From JAVJSD01 sp040219575 (GTDB lineage: Bacteria; Planctomycetota; Planctomycetia; Pirellulales; Pirellulaceae), in the NCBI GenBank assembly GCA_040219575.1, contig JAVJSD010000152.1:1-64000 (forward strand): a DNA stretch of 64,000 nt, read 5' to 3'. Both the position numbers and the translations under genes were made by a program. Positions 49,395 to 58,099 of the stretch are shown one piece after another. The notes beneath the pieces were generated by a model. The model was not told the DNA's origin. It ran no database searches and saw only the letters and a program-made list of their open reading frames with translations. The number at the start of each line of letters is the position of its first letter. The first letter of the stretch is position 1.

Positions 49395-51974
49395 TCACCG
49401 AATGCCTGCCGTCCTGCTGACGGCGAACGTCTTGGCGAGTCGCAGCAGGCGGATGTTGACAATGTCCGAGACATAGATGAAGTCGTCGGTGGCGTCGACG
49501 CTATTGGGCCAGGCGAGCGGGACATCCGTCGTTGGCACGAGGTCGCCGTCCAATCCACCACGAGAATCGCGATTCCCGTACGTGCCGAAGGAAAGCACGG
49601 AGGCTCCCGCGTTGTCGATCACCGAGACGCGCGAGAGCAACGACGTTGGATAGTAGATTCGGCCGTATCCGTCGACGCTGAATCTCGGCGTGCGACTGAA
49701 GTGGTTTCCGATCACGCCGTAGTGAATGTCGTAGACCTTGGCCGGCGCGTCAGGTTCCTCCGGAAACAGGTCGCCATTCTCCGGGGCGCCGGTGGGGGCG
49801 TACTTGTAAATGCGGCCGGTGCTCTGGCGAAAGTTCGCGTCGTCGAATCCCGGCGGCGGGTCGGCGATTTCGCCGTCGTCGAACCGCCCCACATAGAGAT
49901 TCCCCTGGAGGTCGAAACGGACGCCCGCGGCGCGAAAGCGTCCCAGTTTTTCAAACCACAGCCCTTGCGCGTTCGCCCCTTGGGCGGTTTTGGGGAAGTA
50001 GCGCAAATGGCCCGCATAGTCGGGGCCCGTGCCAAGCGCGGCCAACGTCGCCAGGCCGCCGTCCGCGGCGACGGCGATGCCGCGGTCGCCGTGGCCCAGG
50101 CCGATCCGCCAATCGTTGGTCATGGTCGGCGTCCGGGCGATGCTCTCCGAGTCGGCGGCGGTCGGAATCGCAGCCAGCAGCGGCTGATCCAGACGATGCG
50201 CGACGATCGGGCTCTTGGTGGCGTGTGTGTACAGGCGGCGGTTTCGCGAATCGATCGCCACACTCAGGGCTGAAAGCGGCGTCTGCTCGTCTTGCAGGCA
50301 GAGTTCCAGTCGGGGATTGCTCCAATCCGTGATGCGGAAGCAACGATTGAACCCGTCGGGGAGATAGACGTGCTCGGTTTTCGCATCCACGGCGAGGTGC
50401 TGCATGTCGAGCGCCCGCTGCGTCGACGCCTCGTAGAAATCCTTGACGACCTCCAATCGCTGGCCCGCATCGCGAAATACGCGTACTGGCAACGTCGTGT
50501 AGGCCGCCCAAACATAGACTTCCCCTTCCGCTTCGACGGCCGCCAGGTGCGTCCGTTGACTGTAATGCCGCACTTCGCACAGCGGAGTGGAGAAGACGGG
50601 CGTTGCGTCCGTCCGCCAGTCGGCGAATTTGGCAAGATTCAACTCGCCTCTTTCGTGATAGTGCCCGGTGCGCGTCGTCACGTACAAGGCCGAGGAATTC
50701 GGGCTGACGGCGATCGCATCGGGAAATGCAAGCGGGATTTCCCGTATTACTGCGGCCTTGTCGTTCAGCACGAGAATCCGTTTGTGCTGTCGGTCGCACA
50801 CGAACACGCGCCCCTCTGCATCAACCGCCACGCCCTGCAGCGCGGCATAGGCGCCGTAGCGGGCGTCGGCGATCGGCGACTCCCCTCGCGCCTTCAGATC
50901 CGTGATGACCTCCTCTTCAGGAAGCGCGAAGAAGACGGCCGCGTTCCGCGTCGCCAGATCGATCTTGAAAACTTGCCCGTCGCGCCAAAAGCCGGTCGCC
51001 TCGGCGCCCACGCGCGCCCGCCGCTGCTGCGTGCCCGCAAACACCCCGCCGAGATACATCCGCAGGCCGTCGGGCGAGAGGGCGGTGTGCATCGGCCCGG
51101 TCAATCGCCAATCGCCGCGGCGGGGCGTCGTCGCCGCAGGTGCGAGCGGCGGTTCGTTCACAAGCAGGTCGTCCAGCATCGGCTCGGCGGGCGCCGTCCC
51201 GTCGGTGTGGATCTTCATCAACCGTTGATCCCGTTCCAGCAGCAGCGTGTCCACTTCCGGGGAAGGAACCAGCGACGCGATAGCACCGCGTGTGCCCGCG
51301 AGCAAGGTTTGCGATAACGCCGGTGAACTGAGGTCGTTGTACTGGAAAGCGTACGGACCATTTTCTGGTTCGTAGATTCCCCAACCTCGCATTTCCTTGG
51401 TCGGCCTTCCGGCGGGCGGAGGATAAACCGTACGGAGATAGTCTCCCTTGGCGTCGTAGCAGCGGAGCGCCGGAGGACCGTAGTTGTTCGCGTTGCCAAG
51501 CACATAGACCGAACCATCCCGCTTGGCCTCCAGTCCGGTGATGCGCCATGCGGCGTGATCGCCTTGCCCCATTTCCCGCGAGTAATAAGCGTAGGGATCA
51601 CCGCCGACAATGCGATCGAGTCGCACGCCCATGCCCGCCCTCACGCGCACCGAGCAGGTCGTCGCATCGCGAACCGTCGTCCCGTAGTCGTCGCGTCCAT
51701 CCCAGGCGATGTCTTGAGACAATCCGGGCTTCAGCGGCACCGGCGGAAGCGTCTTTCCGCCAAGCACGCCGGCCGCCAAGTGGCGCACGATGCCTCCCTC
51801 CGCGTCGAGCACTGCTACTTCCACATCGGCGGACCGCGACAGTTCAAAGCGAATGGCCGCCTGTCGCCCGTTCCAGGCGATGCTCGGGGGCGTGGTGAAG
51901 ATCACCGCTTGCTCCGCCGCCATCGCCGCCGCGCATCCAGCCAGCACCAGGGTGAGGGAGGTTGCGATTCTCAT
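49395..51974 (-). CDS. Secreted beta-propeller protein with FlgD-like Ig domain
   Basis: The product is 859 residues from ATG 51974. A signal peptide ends near 'AAAMAAEQAVIF'. The first domain resembles the FlgD/Ig-like fold ('ELSRSADVEVAVLDAEGGIVRHLAAGVLGGK... AWDGRDDYG' type sequence). NHL/SBBP-type beta-propeller repeats follow ('GVAVDAEGRVFVCDRQHKRILVLN', 'LQGNLYVGRFDDGEI', 'FSVDGYGRIYYPTSLLSRVSVIDNAG'). The C-terminal part ends 'TDDFIYVSDIVNIRLLRL'. Such proteins bind polysaccharides or proteins; no enzyme motif was seen. It is divergent from the DUF1697 gene, with starts 107 bp apart. Confidence 0.8.
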   Translation of the reverse strand: MRIATSLTLVLAGCAAAMAAEQAVIFTTPPSIAWNGRQAAIRFELSRSADVEVAVLDAEGGIVRHLAAGVLGGKTLPPVPLKPGLSQDIAWDGRDDYGTTVRDATTCSVRVRAGMGVRLDRIVGGDPYAYYSREMGQGDHAAWRITGLEAKRDGSVYVLGNANNYGPPALRCYDAKGDYLRTVYPPPAGRPTKEMRGWGIYEPENGPYAFQYNDLSSPALSQTLLAGTRGAIASLVPSPEVDTLLLERDQRLMKIHTDGTAPAEPMLDDLLVNEPPLAPAATTPRRGDWRLTGPMHTALSPDGLRMYLGGVFAGTQQRRARVGAEATGFWRDGQVFKIDLATRNAAVFFALPEEEVITDLKARGESPIADARYGAYAALQGVAVDAEGRVFVCDRQHKRILVLNDKAAVIREIPLAFPDAIAVSPNSSALYVTTRTGHYHERGELNLAKFADWRTDATPVFSTPLCEVRHYSQRTHLAAVEAEGEVYVWAAYTTLPVRVFRDAGQRLEVVKDFYEASTQRALDMQHLAVDAKTEHVYLPDGFNRCFRITDWSNPRLELCLQDEQTPLSALSVAIDSRNRRLYTHATKSPIVAHRLDQPLLAAIPTAADSESIARTPTMTNDWRIGLGHGDRGIAVAADGGLATLAALGTGPDYAGHLRYFPKTAQGANAQGLWFEKLGRFRAAGVRFDLQGNLYVGRFDDGEIADPPPGFDDANFRQSTGRIYKYAPTGAPENGDLFPEEPDAPAKVYDIHYGVIGNHFSRTPRFSVDGYGRIYYPTSLLSRVSVIDNAGASVLSFGTYGNRDSRGGLDGDLVPTTDVPLAWPNSVDATDDFIYVSDIVNIRLLRLAKTFAVSRTAGIR

Positions 51975-52080
51975 GCGTGCTTCTCCAATAAGTGTCGGAT
52001 GCGTGTCGGATGCTGTTTGTGTGGTGGGCGGCGGAGTAGACTCCAAGAGGGCGACTTCCAGCGAACACAAAACTCGACCA

Positions 52081-52623
52081 ATGGACACTTTGATCGCACT
52101 GCTGCGAGGCATCAACGTCGGCGGCAGGAACAAACTGCCGATGGCCGCACTGACCGCCATCCTCGAGGAACTCCACTGCCATGACGTTAGGACCTACATC
52201 CAAAGCGGAAACGCCGTCTTTCGCAGCAAGCCCCAGAATACCTCAAGGCTCGCGAGGAGCCTCGGACAGGCCATTCACAATCGCTGTGGTTTTCAGCGGC
52301 ACGTGATGGTCTTAACTCTCGATGCACTGAATGAGGCGATCGCCTTGAACCCCTTTCCGGAAGCGGAGTCCGAGCCCAAATCACTGCACGTCAATTTCCT
52401 CGCCTCGAAGCCCAAACGCCCCGACATGGCGTCTCTCGAACGCCTCAAGAAGGAAAACGAACGCTACCGGCTCGACGGCGACGTGTTCTACTTGCACGCC
52501 CCCGACGGCATCGGCCGTTCGAAACTCGCCGCCGCGGCCGAACGATTGCTCAAAGTGCCGCTGACCGGCCGAAACTGGCGCACCGTCGGTAAGATCAAGT
52601 CGCTCGCCGACGCACTGGAATGA
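52081..52623 (+). CDS. DUF1697 family protein
   Basis: The product is 180 residues, normal size. 'IALLRGINVGGRNKLPMAALTAILEELHCHDVRTYIQSGNAVF' is the DUF1697 signature, and 'GRSKLAAAAERLLKVPLTGRNWRTV' its C-terminal end. The fold is a small alpha/beta domain; the function is unknown. It is cytoplasmic and encoded alone between two minus-strand genes. Confidence 0.93.
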   Translation: MDTLIALLRGINVGGRNKLPMAALTAILEELHCHDVRTYIQSGNAVFRSKPQNTSRLARSLGQAIHNRCGFQRHVMVLTLDALNEAIALNPFPEAESEPKSLHVNFLASKPKRPDMASLERLKKENERYRLDGDVFYLHAPDGIGRSKLAAAAERLLKVPLTGRNWRTVGKIKSLADALE

Positions 52624-52661
52624 TTCACGGACGGTTCGCCCCGCGATCGTGTCGCATTGGG

Positions 52662-54101
52662 CTATCTTGCCGGTTCCGGTCGGTTTTGCCAATACGATCG
52701 CAGCGCTTCCGTCTCTCCCGGCACGCGCACCAACGCGATGTCGTCGATCCGTGTCCGCGTGACCGCCCGACGCATTCCAAACGGCGACAGCATTCCCAGT
52801 GCGATCACCTGGTCGCCGTCGAGAGGTGATTGACGCTGAAACCACGGCGCACACCTACCTTGTCCGTAGGCGCACACGAAGTCGGCGTAGGGCAACACGA
52901 GCGTCGCCCACTGGCCGTTGGGAACGGTCCGTCTCACGTGATACATCGCGTAGTCCACCCCACGTGTTTGCTCCTGGCTCAAATAGTAGGTGAACGCCGT
53001 CTCGGGCGTCTTTCGCCACGACGGCGGAGCGGCGAATCGCTGCCAGGGAAACGTCGTTTCGCCTCCTGCCCGCGGCGCCAGATACAACAGAAAGTCGAGT
53101 ACAACCTCGGGGCGATCGCCGGCATGGTCCGACTTCAGCCGCAAGTACAGCGCGTTGGACTCGGATTCTCCTTCCATCATCACGCCCGCGAAGCAGACTT
53201 CCTCGGTTCCCTGGTGTTCGATCAACAGAGAACCGCCCTCGGCCGCCGGTTCCGCGTTGCGCTCCAAGGACAAGCGAAAGGGCCGCCAGGTGGGCCTCGC
53301 CAAATGCGCCGGCTTCGACAGATCGATCGGCTCTTGAAAGAAGGTAAATGCCTGGCGCATGTCGGCCGCATCGTCGAAATCGGCCGCCGTCGCGATGCGG
53401 CGGATCTGCTCGGGCGCGAAATGCGGAAACGCTCGGCCCTTGCCCTGGCGGATCAATTCCACCCGCTCTAACAGGAATTCACCCGCCGAAGGTTGATTCA
53501 CGTACAGGTAGAGCGGTTCCTGGATCCAACGCGTGTAGTGGATCACTGGAGACTCACGCCCGAACCGGGCGCGGCGAAAGTTGCGTCCAAGCCCATCGGC
53601 CAAGGAGAATTCGAGCGTCTGCCAGCGTGGTTCTGCTTGCGCCTCCACGGCGACGACCTTCGCCTGAACGTCGCTATGGCCGAAGTAGACCGTCGGACTG
53701 CCCACGGTTAGATGAAAGGCGCCGCGCAGCACCTTGATCCGCAGACGCACCGCGTCGGCCTCCGGCGGAAGATAGTCGGGACCGATCGTGAGCGCGCGGT
53801 ACGACGTTCTCGCCCCCCATGGAAAAGCGTCCCGCACGGCGATGCGACAAGTTCGGCCGCCTTCGATGTCGGCGACCTCAATCGCGCTGAACTCGTCGGC
53901 CCGTCGTTTCAGGTCGGCGCTCCAGGAATGATGGGAAATCGGCGACTGGGAGCGAAGTTCCTCCGAGGAGAAATCTTGCAGGACCTGCAATTGTCGGCCG
54001 GCTTTTGCCGTGGGCGCCGTCTGTTGCTCCTCTGCCGCTAGACACGCAGAGTTGCTCAGCAGACTCGCGACCACCAACCATCCCAAGATGCGACGCTTCA
54101 T
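52662..54101 (-). CDS. Secreted hypothetical protein
   Basis: The product is 479 residues from ATG 54101. A signal peptide runs to about residue 22 ('LGWLVVASLLSNSACLAAEE'). The rest appears to be one or two beta-rich domains: 'YRALTIGPDYLPPEADAVRLRIKVLRGAFHLTVGSPTVYFG' looks like a carbohydrate-binding sandwich, and 'RPTWRPFRLSLERNAEPAAEGGSLLIEHQGTEEVCF' a second. No enzyme motif is recognised, and I cannot name a family. It is separated from the next minus-strand gene by a region of two strong hairpins. Confidence 0.65.
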   Translation of the reverse strand: MKRRILGWLVVASLLSNSACLAAEEQQTAPTAKAGRQLQVLQDFSSEELRSQSPISHHSWSADLKRRADEFSAIEVADIEGGRTCRIAVRDAFPWGARTSYRALTIGPDYLPPEADAVRLRIKVLRGAFHLTVGSPTVYFGHSDVQAKVVAVEAQAEPRWQTLEFSLADGLGRNFRRARFGRESPVIHYTRWIQEPLYLYVNQPSAGEFLLERVELIRQGKGRAFPHFAPEQIRRIATAADFDDAADMRQAFTFFQEPIDLSKPAHLARPTWRPFRLSLERNAEPAAEGGSLLIEHQGTEEVCFAGVMMEGESESNALYLRLKSDHAGDRPEVVLDFLLYLAPRAGGETTFPWQRFAAPPSWRKTPETAFTYYLSQEQTRGVDYAMYHVRRTVPNGQWATLVLPYADFVCAYGQGRCAPWFQRQSPLDGDQVIALGMLSPFGMRRAVTRTRIDDIALVRVPGETEALRSYWQNRPEPAR

Positions 54102-54171
54102 GGAGGATTCCAACAACAGGGAGAAAAACCCATCATGAACGACGCCCGCCGTCGACACAATCGTTGAAGAT

Positions 54172-54271
54172 TTCTCGCAAATCGGCCCCCTTGATTTGCG
54201 AGAAGTCGGTCCCGGCCATCAAGCGACCGGCGAGCCGCCGTCCTTAGCGCCGACGGCGCTCGCCGGGTCGC
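54172..54271. repeat. Two successive strong hairpins
   Basis: The first is a perfect 12-bp stem (54172-54183 TTCTCGCAAATC with 54193-54204) and a 9-nt loop. The second (54223-54242 with 54252-54271, starting GCGACC) pairs 19-20 bp with one bulge on each arm. The second starts 15 bp after the stop codon of the minus-strand gene at 54287, as a terminator or 3'-stabilising hairpin would; there is no T-run. Confidence 0.75.
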
Positions 54272-54286
54272 TGCAATCGAACCAAA

Positions 54287-54598
54287 TCAGTCCCAGGGAT
54301 ACGTGAGTTGGTTCTGCGAATCGAAAATGCTCACGCGGAGGATGTAGGTGTCGTATCCGTAGGCCTCGAAGTAGTAGGCGATGAATTCGGCGTTGCCGTA
54401 CTCGTCGTAAGTATTCCACAGCCACCAACGCCGCGTGCCCTCCTCGCGGACCCAGAGTTCGTACTCGTAGAGCGCGTGAGGATGCCACGACGAGGCGGAA
54501 AGCTGTTGACCGCCCTCGGCGGCCTGGGCGGAGATCGGCACGGCGCTGGCGGCGAGCACGACCAAAACGGCGAGAACGCGCGGAAGACACTTGAACAT
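54287..54598 (-). CDS. Small secreted protein
   Basis: The product is 103 residues from ATG 54598, with AGGAG 8 nt upstream. A clear signal peptide ends after 'ISAQAAEGG'. The mature ~65 residues are very rich in Trp and Tyr ('SSWHPHALYEYELWVREEGTRRWWLWNTYDEYGNAEFIAYYFEAYGYDTYILRV' type composition), which suggests a compact beta-sheet surface domain. No family is recognised. Two hairpins follow the stop codon. Confidence 0.65.
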   Translation of the reverse strand: MFKCLPRVLAVLVVLAASAVPISAQAAEGGQQLSASSWHPHALYEYELWVREEGTRRWWLWNTYDEYGNAEFIAYYFEAYGYDTYILRVSIFDSQNQLTYPWD

Positions 54599-54718
54599 CG
54601 ATCGTCTCCTGATTCGAGAAGGCAAGGGAGAACCCCAAAGACGCCCTCTGAAGCGGAATGCTGGCGACGATGTGACAAGAATTTCCGTAGCGAATCGCGC
54701 GGCGCCGGCGTGGAGGCC

Positions 54719-55096
54719 TTACGGCGCGTCGATCCACTGTCGCGCGTCGGGCAATTTGCCGTGGTCGAAGTAGCGAATCTCGGCGGTTGTAAATGGACGG
54801 CAGAAGGCGGCCATCGCCTCCTGAAACCTCGACTCGCCGACGATCGCCAGCTTCGCGATGTCGCTGAAGTGCTTGAAATCGAAGCCGATGTCCTTCCACA
54901 GGGCCTGCAACGTCCAACCGCCGAACTCGTGCAGGTAAAGCAGAATGCGAATCTTGCCATGCTTCTCGATCATGGTCTCAATCCGCGGCAAGAACGTCTT
55001 GTAGTCGTCGGCGTCGAGCTTCCCGCTCACGTGCACCTCCAGCACCGGGTGCTTGGTCTGCTGCTTTTCGAGTTGATCGTACAATTCCACGCTCAT
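54719..55096 (-). CDS. SpoIIAA-like (STAS-fold) protein
   Basis: The product is 125 residues from ATG 55096, with GAGGAG 8 nt upstream; upstream residues come from a tandem repeat and are excluded. 'HVSGKLDADDYKTFLPRIETMIEKHGKIRILLYLHEFGGWTLQALWKDIGFDFKHFSDIAKLAIVGE' is typical of the SpoIIAA_like domain (related to STAS but with no phosphorylation site), often a small cytoplasmic protein of unknown role. It sits between the small secreted protein and a 557-bp region without clear genes. Confidence 0.88.
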   Translation of the reverse strand: MSVELYDQLEKQQTKHPVLEVHVSGKLDADDYKTFLPRIETMIEKHGKIRILLYLHEFGGWTLQALWKDIGFDFKHFSDIAKLAIVGESRFQEAMAAFCRPFTTAEIRYFDHGKLPDARQWIDAP

Positions 55097-55653
55097 CGCA
55101 TTTCTCCTCGACACTTGGTTCGTTTTGGACACTTGGTTCAGTTTGGGATTCACCCTCAGGCCGGATTTGGCGACGCAGCCATGCCAGGGGGGCTTGGGAA
55201 CCCTCACATTCTTGCACGCAACCCTCGCGCCCTTTACCAAACCCTACCACAAATTGCGATATGGCAAAGGGTTGCGCCGTTTGTCGCCGTGCTGAGCGGG
55301 GCGGCCCGCGCGTCACTTTGACGCAACAGCACAACGATCGCCGCACATCTTCGCGACGCGCCCCGCCTTGGGCGCCGTTTCAATTCTCCCGAGTGCTGCG
55401 GCTTGTGCGATGCTGTAGCACGACGAATGAACGGGCGCCTCGCTCCCGCGCATCGACGCCAAACGTTGCGTGCCGCCTCGCCATGGATCAGACTACCGCC
55501 TGTCGCTGGAAGAACTTCGCGGGGAAACAAGTGAGGATTCACGTGCGAGACTTGACGAATTCGATGGCGCCCATCTCGACGCAGCACCTGATGAAGTGGA
55601 AACGGAGACAGCAACGGCCCAAGGGACAACGTTGCGCTGTGACGTCATGGAGC
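55097..55653. other. Long intergenic region, no convincing gene
   Basis: This 557-bp divergent gap must contain promoters for the SpoIIAA-like gene and the LamG-like gene. It holds an 18-bp tandem duplication at 55110-55145. Open frames exist, e.g. 55470-55754 on the plus strand, but they lack ribosome-binding sites and recognisable sequence. Confidence 0.5.
55110..55145. repeat. 18-bp tandem duplication
   Basis: GACACTTGGTTCGTTTTG (55110-55127) is followed directly by GACACTTGGTTCAGTTTG (55128-55145), 16 of 18 bases alike. It ends 14 bp upstream of the SpoIIAA-like start, on the promoter side, next to its ribosome-binding site. Confidence 0.75.
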
Positions 55654-56322
55654 ATGTATCTGCAGACAATGGCGGCGCTGCTGACGATCGTGCTGGCGTC
55701 CAAGTGCCTACGCGCCGAAGAGGGGTTGCGCGACTCGGTCACCTGGCGTCTTGATCGTCTGCAGTCCATCGGCGGTCACAAGGTGCGGCGTGAAGGCGAG
55801 CCGCGGGTGATCGAAACGTCGCAAGGCAAGGCGATCGCGTTCGACGGCAAAGACGACGGTCTGTTTCTCGACGTGCACCCCTTGGCGGGGGCGAAGGAGT
55901 TTACCGTCGAGGTGATCTTCCGCCCGGATGCGGGCGGTCCGGCCGAGCAGCGGTTCTTTCACATGCAGCAGGACGACAGCGAAGATCGCGTGATGTTCGA
56001 GACACGGTTGACCGACGATGGCCGCTGGTTCCTCGACACGTTCATCAAGACGGGTGAGGGAAACCACACGCTATTCGCCGAGGAGTTCAAACATCCCGTC
56101 GGCAGGTGGTATCACGCCGCGATCGTGGTCGAAGGCGATCAGATGCGGCACTATGTGAATGGCAAGCAGGAATTGTCGAGCAAGATCGACTACAAGCCGC
56201 AGCGGGCCGGGGCGACCTCGCTCGGCGTGCGGCTGAACAAGGTCCACTGGTTTCAGGGCGCCATCCGCACCGCGCGATTCACGCCACGAGCGCTCGATCC
56301 GGCGGATTTTTTGACGCCGTAA
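55654..56322 (+). CDS. LamG/concanavalin-like secreted protein
   Basis: The product is 222 residues from ATG 55654; the frame is open much further upstream (ATG 55591 and others), so the start is uncertain. A signal peptide ('MAALLTIVLASKCLRAEEG') is followed by a LamG-like jelly-roll: 'GKAIAFDGKDDGLFLDVHPLAGAKEFTVEVIFRP', 'RFFHMQQDDSEDRVMFETRL', 'GRWYHAAIVVEGDQMRHYVNGKQ' and 'GVRLNKVHWFQGAIRTARFTPRAL'. It is probably a carbohydrate-binding or structural surface domain. Confidence 0.8.
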   Translation: MYLQTMAALLTIVLASKCLRAEEGLRDSVTWRLDRLQSIGGHKVRREGEPRVIETSQGKAIAFDGKDDGLFLDVHPLAGAKEFTVEVIFRPDAGGPAEQRFFHMQQDDSEDRVMFETRLTDDGRWFLDTFIKTGEGNHTLFAEEFKHPVGRWYHAAIVVEGDQMRHYVNGKQELSSKIDYKPQRAGATSLGVRLNKVHWFQGAIRTARFTPRALDPADFLTP

Positions 56323-56392
56323 TGAAGTCGCCTACAACAATACGGAACTGGCAAGATCGACTTTGGCCGTCTCACCGCCTGTCGCGCGACGG

Positions 56393-57070
56393 TCAATCGA
56401 GCGTCACCAGGGCGTCGGCGAGTTCGTTGACATCGTCGTCTTGGCGCGGCAAAACCTCGGCCAGACGCTCAGCGGCGCTGGCGAGCGTAGCGCAGAGTGC
56501 TTCCGAGGGGTGGCCGGTGCGAAGTAAGTCGATCAACTCATTGCAGAGTTGATCGAGCACGTCCTGGCCCAGTTTTTCGAGCACGTCGCGATCGGCGATC
56601 ACCGCGGCCTGATGTTCGAACAGCGAGACGTACAGCAACAACCCGCTGCCGGCGGCGGTATGGTGGACGCGACTGTCGAAGAACACTTCGCGGGCTCGGC
56701 GGTTCACCTCGTCGCGCATCTCTCGTCGCGGCGTGAACAGCCGCCGCAACCAGCCGATACGGCTTCCCAAGACCGCGCCCAGCACAAACGCGGCCGCCAT
56801 GGCGACGATCAGAATCACGACCTGCCAGACGATCGGAAATCCGCCCCAACTGCCGGCGTCCTCATTCGATCCCGGCAGAAAGATCCAGAGCACGACGGCA
56901 GTGATGACGGTCAGCCACAGCCCAACCACGTCTTCCGCCCGATCGTAGCGGCCCGAGGCGGTGGCCACGACCGGAACCAACTCGGCGGACGTCTTGGCCT
57001 CGGCCTCGACGACCGCTCGTGTGACCTGAGCACGTTGCGCGTCGGAGAATCGCTGGGATGCTGTTTTCAT
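56393..57070 (-). CDS. TPM-domain membrane protein
   Basis: The product is 225 residues from ATG 57070. It starts 'RFSDAQRAQVTRAVVEAEAKTSAELVPVVATASGRYDRAED', matching the first part of the TPM (Psb32/YgcG) domain. Two membrane helices follow ('LWLTVITAVVLWIFLPG' and 'WQVVILIVAMAAAFVLGAVLG'), then the second TPM half ('VNRRAREVFFDSRVHHTAAGSGLLLYVSLFEHQAAVIADRDV'). TPM proteins have been linked to photosystem repair in plants and to envelope functions in bacteria, with no defined activity. Its start lies 7 nt after the stop codon of the next TPM gene. Confidence 0.88.
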   Translation of the reverse strand: MKTASQRFSDAQRAQVTRAVVEAEAKTSAELVPVVATASGRYDRAEDVVGLWLTVITAVVLWIFLPGSNEDAGSWGGFPIVWQVVILIVAMAAAFVLGAVLGSRIGWLRRLFTPRREMRDEVNRRAREVFFDSRVHHTAAGSGLLLYVSLFEHQAAVIADRDVLEKLGQDVLDQLCNELIDLLRTGHPSEALCATLASAAERLAEVLPRQDDDVNELADALVTLD

Positions 57071-57077
57071 CGTCTGC

Positions 57078-57905
57078 TCACCAGGAGCCGCTCGCTCCGC
57101 CTCCGCCCGAGAAACCCCCGCCGAACGATCCACCGGAAAAACCGCCGCCGCTGCCGCCGCCCCGACTGGTCAGGAAGCTGTACAGCATGTAGCCGATGAC
57201 CGAAAACACGACGCCCCAGAAGAGCCAGGCCCAGCCGCTCGAGCCGCGGCGAATCAGCGAGACCACCGTGAAGATCGCCAGGCCGATGGCGGCGGCGACC
57301 AGCGCGTAATGCCACCAGGGGCGCGGCACGGTCGGCAGTTGAAGCTCCCGGGCCATCTTGTCGAGGGCCTCGACGCCGGCCAGGATTCCGCCGGTGAAGT
57401 CGCCCTGTTTGAAGTTGGCGATGATGTAATCCTGCATGATCTGCTCACAGAGCTGATCCTTCTCGCGGCCCCAACCGGCGCCGAGTTCGATCCGCGCCTG
57501 CCGGTCATCCTTCGACACCAAGAGCAGAATGCCGGTGTTCCAAGTCGCGTCGCCGAGTTTGGCGTGGCCGATTTGCCACTGATCGAACAGCAGTCGGGCG
57601 AAGGTCTCGATCCGAAGTCCCTCGCCGCCGTGGCGGGCCATCGAATCGATGGTGACCACGATGATCGGTGTGGCCTTGTCGGTGAGCAGCTTGTCGCATA
57701 GCTCGCGAATCTTCTGCTCGTCGGCCGGATCGATCATCTCGGCTTCGTCGCGCACGAACTCCCGTGGACCTGGCCGTGGAATATCGATCTCCAAGGCAAC
57801 GGCCGCGTGCGGCGTCAGACTCACAACCACGAGCGAGGCAAGCAGCAGTCCGCCGAACAGGACCGGTCCAGCAACGGCGACGGTTCTCGAGTCAGACAAT
57901 TTCAT
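57078..57905 (-). CDS. TPM-domain protein with glycine-rich C-terminus (YgcG type)
   Basis: The product is 275 residues from ATG 57905. A signal peptide (about 1-37) precedes the TPM domain ('REFVRDEAEMIDPADEQKIRELCDKLLTDKATPIIVVTIDSM', 'GILLLVSKDDRQARIELGAGWG', 'GDFTGGILAGVEAL'). Two membrane helices ('WWHYALVAAAIGLAIFTVVSL' region) and a tail of GGGS/GGSF repeats ending GGGGASGSW follow. The last residues match the SGSW-type ending of many YgcG proteins. The TPM domain faces the periplasm. It is the first of two TPM genes in an operon. Confidence 0.92.
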   Translation of the reverse strand: MKLSDSRTVAVAGPVLFGGLLLASLVVVSLTPHAAVALEIDIPRPGPREFVRDEAEMIDPADEQKIRELCDKLLTDKATPIIVVTIDSMARHGGEGLRIETFARLLFDQWQIGHAKLGDATWNTGILLLVSKDDRQARIELGAGWGREKDQLCEQIMQDYIIANFKQGDFTGGILAGVEALDKMARELQLPTVPRPWWHYALVAAAIGLAIFTVVSLIRRGSSGWAWLFWGVVFSVIGYMLYSFLTSRGGGSGGGFSGGSFGGGFSGGGGASGSW

Positions 57906-58099
57906 GCCCCCACGGTAACGCTCCAGTCGGCCGCGAACAACTACGGTCTGCGCCTGTCGACCTTGCCAATTCAGCCATTTCAACCGATGGCCGGGCCACG
58001 GTAGAATGTCAATACGCTGTCGATGATGTCCCTTGCGGGGATCCATCACCCTACCACACGGCCGTCACGCGATCCGCAACCAATCCCTCGGAACATCCC

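Noticed and set aside
55470..55754. A 94-codon acidic open frame in the 557-bp gap
   Set aside because: No ribosome-binding site, no recognisable family, and it overlaps the signal peptide of the better LamG-like frame.
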